DNA from: Leishmania infantum JPCM5
Lineage: Eukaryota; Euglenozoa; Kinetoplastea; Trypanosomatida; Trypanosomatidae
Assembly: GCF_000002875.2 (NCBI RefSeq)
Contig: NC_009393.2
Location: forward strand, 477,001 to 541,000
Length of the DNA: 64,000 nt
Reading direction: 5' to 3'
Shown here: one piece after another, positions 61,866 to 64,000 of the stretch
Numbering within the stretch: position 1 is the first letter of the stretch
Layout of the letters: each line of letters begins with the position of its first letter
Made by a program: the position numbers and the translations under genes
Notes under the pieces: model-generated
Databases searched by the model: none
What the model was told of the DNA's origin: nothing
What the model saw: the letters and a program-made list of their open reading frames with translations, nothing else

Positions 61866-63098
61866 ATTGGTGAGAAACCCTCTCTTGTTGCACAGTCCGC
61901 GTAGACAGTGCCGTCTGTTCAAAACCACCTGGGGGAGGGGGGTGGGCGCAGTGAGCTGTCGGCGTGCCAGCTGCCTCACAAAAATGAGAGCTGGGAAGCT
62001 GCATGGCGACACGTTGACGGCAACACAATTCACGGTAAGACGCCATCTGCACTGCAAAACCAGAAGCACTGCATGAAATGGCGATGAAGCTGTGAGAACG
62101 CACCGTACAGGTTTGAGCGCTGAGAGGTGAACACCTTACAGCCGCATGTGTAGGTGCAACGAGCATGCTGTATAACGTCCAAATATGAATCTTGCCTTCG
62201 TCCAAAGGAAAGCAAACACGTCAAAAATGGCGAAGAGGGAGCACAACGCGCCTCCGCAGCGCCGTCCCGTCTTCGCTGGCGTATTCGATGAAAAGGGGGC
62301 CTGAAAAAAAAGGAGAATGGCTCCACCCACAGACAGAGCCAATATATATATATATATAAGGCGGGGCGGGGCGGGACGGGCGGCCGTTCTTGCCATCTCC
62401 TTCGGGGAGCTATGGTGTTTTGGGTGGACGACAACGCGCCACCACTTTCGCTGGACGCCCATCGTCTGCGCAACAGCCTAGATAAAGCGTAGGTGGAATG
62501 CGAGCGTCCCTAGCCGCCATGCATTTGAGCTTCTATGGCTGCGCGCACACACACACCTGACGTGTCTTCGCCCCGGCCTCATCGTCTCCCCTCCCTCCCC
62601 CCGTCCCCTGATTTTCATGTGAGCGTAAGTCACCCGTGATCCGTTGTGCCCAATCCTCCTTCGAAATACACTAGCAAGCTTGGCGAGACGCTCTAACGTT
62701 GCACGGCTGTGCATTACCCACACGCACACACCGTGTGTGATACCGGGAGAGCGAGAGGGGCATCCTCAAAGGTGGAGGCGGGATGGAAGCGAAAACATCG
62801 GTGAAGCGAAGCACGAGAAGATCGAAAAGCGCAGGTGAAAGTTACCATGGCGATAATGATGAGGGGGAGAGCGCGCGCTTGGTAGTGGAGGAGGCACCGA
62901 GTATCGAACCCGTCACAGCCAACACCATCACCTACTCATACAGATGCAATCGTAGCATCGGTTAAGCTTACACACGCGCGACGATTACATGCCACTGCTC
63001 CTCCATCCACCTCGGCTTGGCGACAGCCCAAGTAATACCGGGTGGATGGGAGGCAGCCATGCGGTGCATGGATCGATGAGTAGCTTTCCTATGCACGC
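61866..63098. other. Spacer with TA repeat and tRNA-like fold
   Basis: About 1.2 kb. Contains a TA repeat (62342-62358) and the hairpin region 62887-63004. An ATG-started 108-codon minus-strand frame at 62136-62462 owes its hydrophobic stretch partly to that repeat and is not called. Confidence 0.4.
62342..62358. repeat. TA dinucleotide repeat
   Basis: Eight TA units embedded between CAA and AGGCGGGGCGGGG sequence. Confidence 0.85.
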
Positions 63099-64000
63099 CT
63101 AAAAGCCGCCACCGCCACCGACACCGACAGCTTCACCGCTGCCTCTCTCTCGTCTTCGCCGTCGCTGCGTGATGCGCGGGATGCCTGATGAGGTGACGAC
63201 GCCGTCGACCTCGTCAAAGCCCATCGTGGTACGCCCGTTTTGCAGCTGGCGGTCGGCGAGCTACCAGTGCGCGATACGAAGCTGCAGGGGCACGCGTCGT
63301 CAGTGACCTGCTGACGCTGCCGTGCCCGCATCAATAGCAAGTATCTTGTGCGCGTTGGTGATGGTGGAGCGGCTCTAGCCAATGACGATAATCGTGCAGC
63401 TCTCGCAAAGGTTAGCGATGAGCTGATTGAAAACACGCTGCTTGCGCAGGAGTGCATGTGCGATAGCAATGCGCTGCCGCTGACCGCCGCTCCATCCCCC
63501 GCCTCACTCCCCGACGAATGTGCTGTAGCCATCCGAGAGTCCGACGATAAAGCTGTGTGCATTAACCGCCTTTGCCGCCGTCACGGCGGCCTCATGCGAG
63601 GCCTTCTCCAGTCCGTGGCTGATGTTGTCCTCAGCAGAACAGCTGAAGACTGCATGTCCTGGGCCACCACTGCGCACTGATGGTGCAGCCACTTGAAAAG
63701 AAGGTCGCGAATGTCTCGCCCGTCGACGAGAACGCACATCACCTGTGGCTCGTACATGCAGAGCATGGTGGTGGACTTGCCGCCGCCAGAGCCGCCGACG
63801 ATGGCGGTGACGGAGCTGTGCGGAAACTCGCCGGAGATGCTGATCAAAACAATGCGGCCACGTCGCGCTTGGTGGTGCAAGCAGATGCAGTCTAGCACCC
63901 TTGACTCCACACCAGCGGTGGCGGTCTCACTGCCTTTCGTTGGGGCAAGATCGGTTTTCACCTCAAGCACGGTGAGCATGCACTCGGCCGCACCGATGCT
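63099..64000 (-). pseudogene. ABC-transporter (ABCB-type) nucleotide-binding domain, frameshifted, open to the right edge
   Basis: On the minus strand one frame gives SIGAAECMLTVLEVKT, TAIVGGSGGGKSTTM (Walker A, near 63770-63790), VLVDGRDIRD and QCAVVAQDMQ. A second frame then gives AEDNISHGLEKASHE and FIVGLSDGYSTFVGE, a stop, and then SGGQRQRIAIAHALLRKQ (ABC signature). Walker B and D-loop cannot be found intact; the end reads GFDEVDGVVTSSGIPRIT. Order and wording fit the C-terminal nucleotide-binding half of an ABCB/P-glycoprotein-like exporter. Several shifts and stops show it is non-functional. Its 5' part lies beyond base 64000. Confidence 0.8.

Noticed and set aside
62136..62462. 108-codon ATG-started minus-strand frame with two hydrophobic stretches
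   Set aside because: One hydrophobic stretch comes from the TA repeat and codon use is unlike neighbouring genes; kept only as a remark.
1..64000. CRISPR arrays, operons with ribosome binding sites, bacterial promoters or terminators
   Set aside because: No regularly spaced direct repeats with unique spacers were seen, and the genome type (trypanosomatid) makes these categories inapplicable.

Overview
This window reads as nuclear DNA of a Leishmania-type trypanosomatid. The evidence is GC-rich codon use, essentially intron-free genes separated by 1-2 kb of pyrimidine/purine-biased spacer, CA/GT repeats, polypyrimidine-AG trans-splice signals in front of ATGs, and SIDER2-like retroposon copies in the spacers. 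Every gene I can support lies on the minus strand, so the window looks like one stretch of a single polycistronic unit transcribed from 64000 towards 1. The set of a tandem-bromodomain factor (BDF5-like), a divergent trypanosomatid histone H2B and a 69-kDa paraflagellar-rod protein suggests, from memory of gene order only, the right part of chromosome 9. I cannot name the species.

Layout, left to right: an unfinished gene entering from the left edge (1-611); a 2512-residue Sen1/Upf1-type helicase (1380-8918); a near-identical but internally deleted copy of the helicase 3' end joined to a SIDER2-like element (9654-10808); a phosphatase-less Yvh1 zinc-domain protein; the tandem bromodomain protein; a mitochondrial carrier; a twin zinc-ribbon protein; a kelch protein; two paralogous PPPDE/DeSI-type thiol peptidases; a small protein with three SUMO-interacting-type motifs; a paraflagellar rod protein; a type I membrane glycoprotein; histone H2B; and a two-span membrane protein.

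From 40 kb rightwards intact genes alternate with broken ones. There is a decayed gene at 40.8-42.1 kb, a coiled-coil protein, a frameshifted gene at 45.5-46.2 kb, an unrecognised 580-residue protein, an F-box protein with six membrane spans, a GH47-like membrane protein lacking part of the catalytic signature, a small frameshifted gene at 54.9-55.3 kb, a SET-domain protein, a small coiled-coil protein, COQ4, a cysteine-patterned mini-ORF, and an ABC-transporter pseudogene running off the right edge.

At least four strong SIDER2-like copies, one 5'-truncated copy set and two degenerate relics sit in the spacers. Copies at 17.5, 33.3 and 48.7 kb run in the direction of transcription, so they would lie in 3'UTRs. 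Copies at 10.3, 25.1 and 38.6 kb run against it. The points most worth a second look are the DeSI pair beside the SIM-rich protein (possible SUMO-related neighbourhood), the minimal Yvh1, the membrane F-box protein, the recent helicase-fragment/SIDER rearrangement, and the defensin-like cysteine spacing at 61.8 kb.
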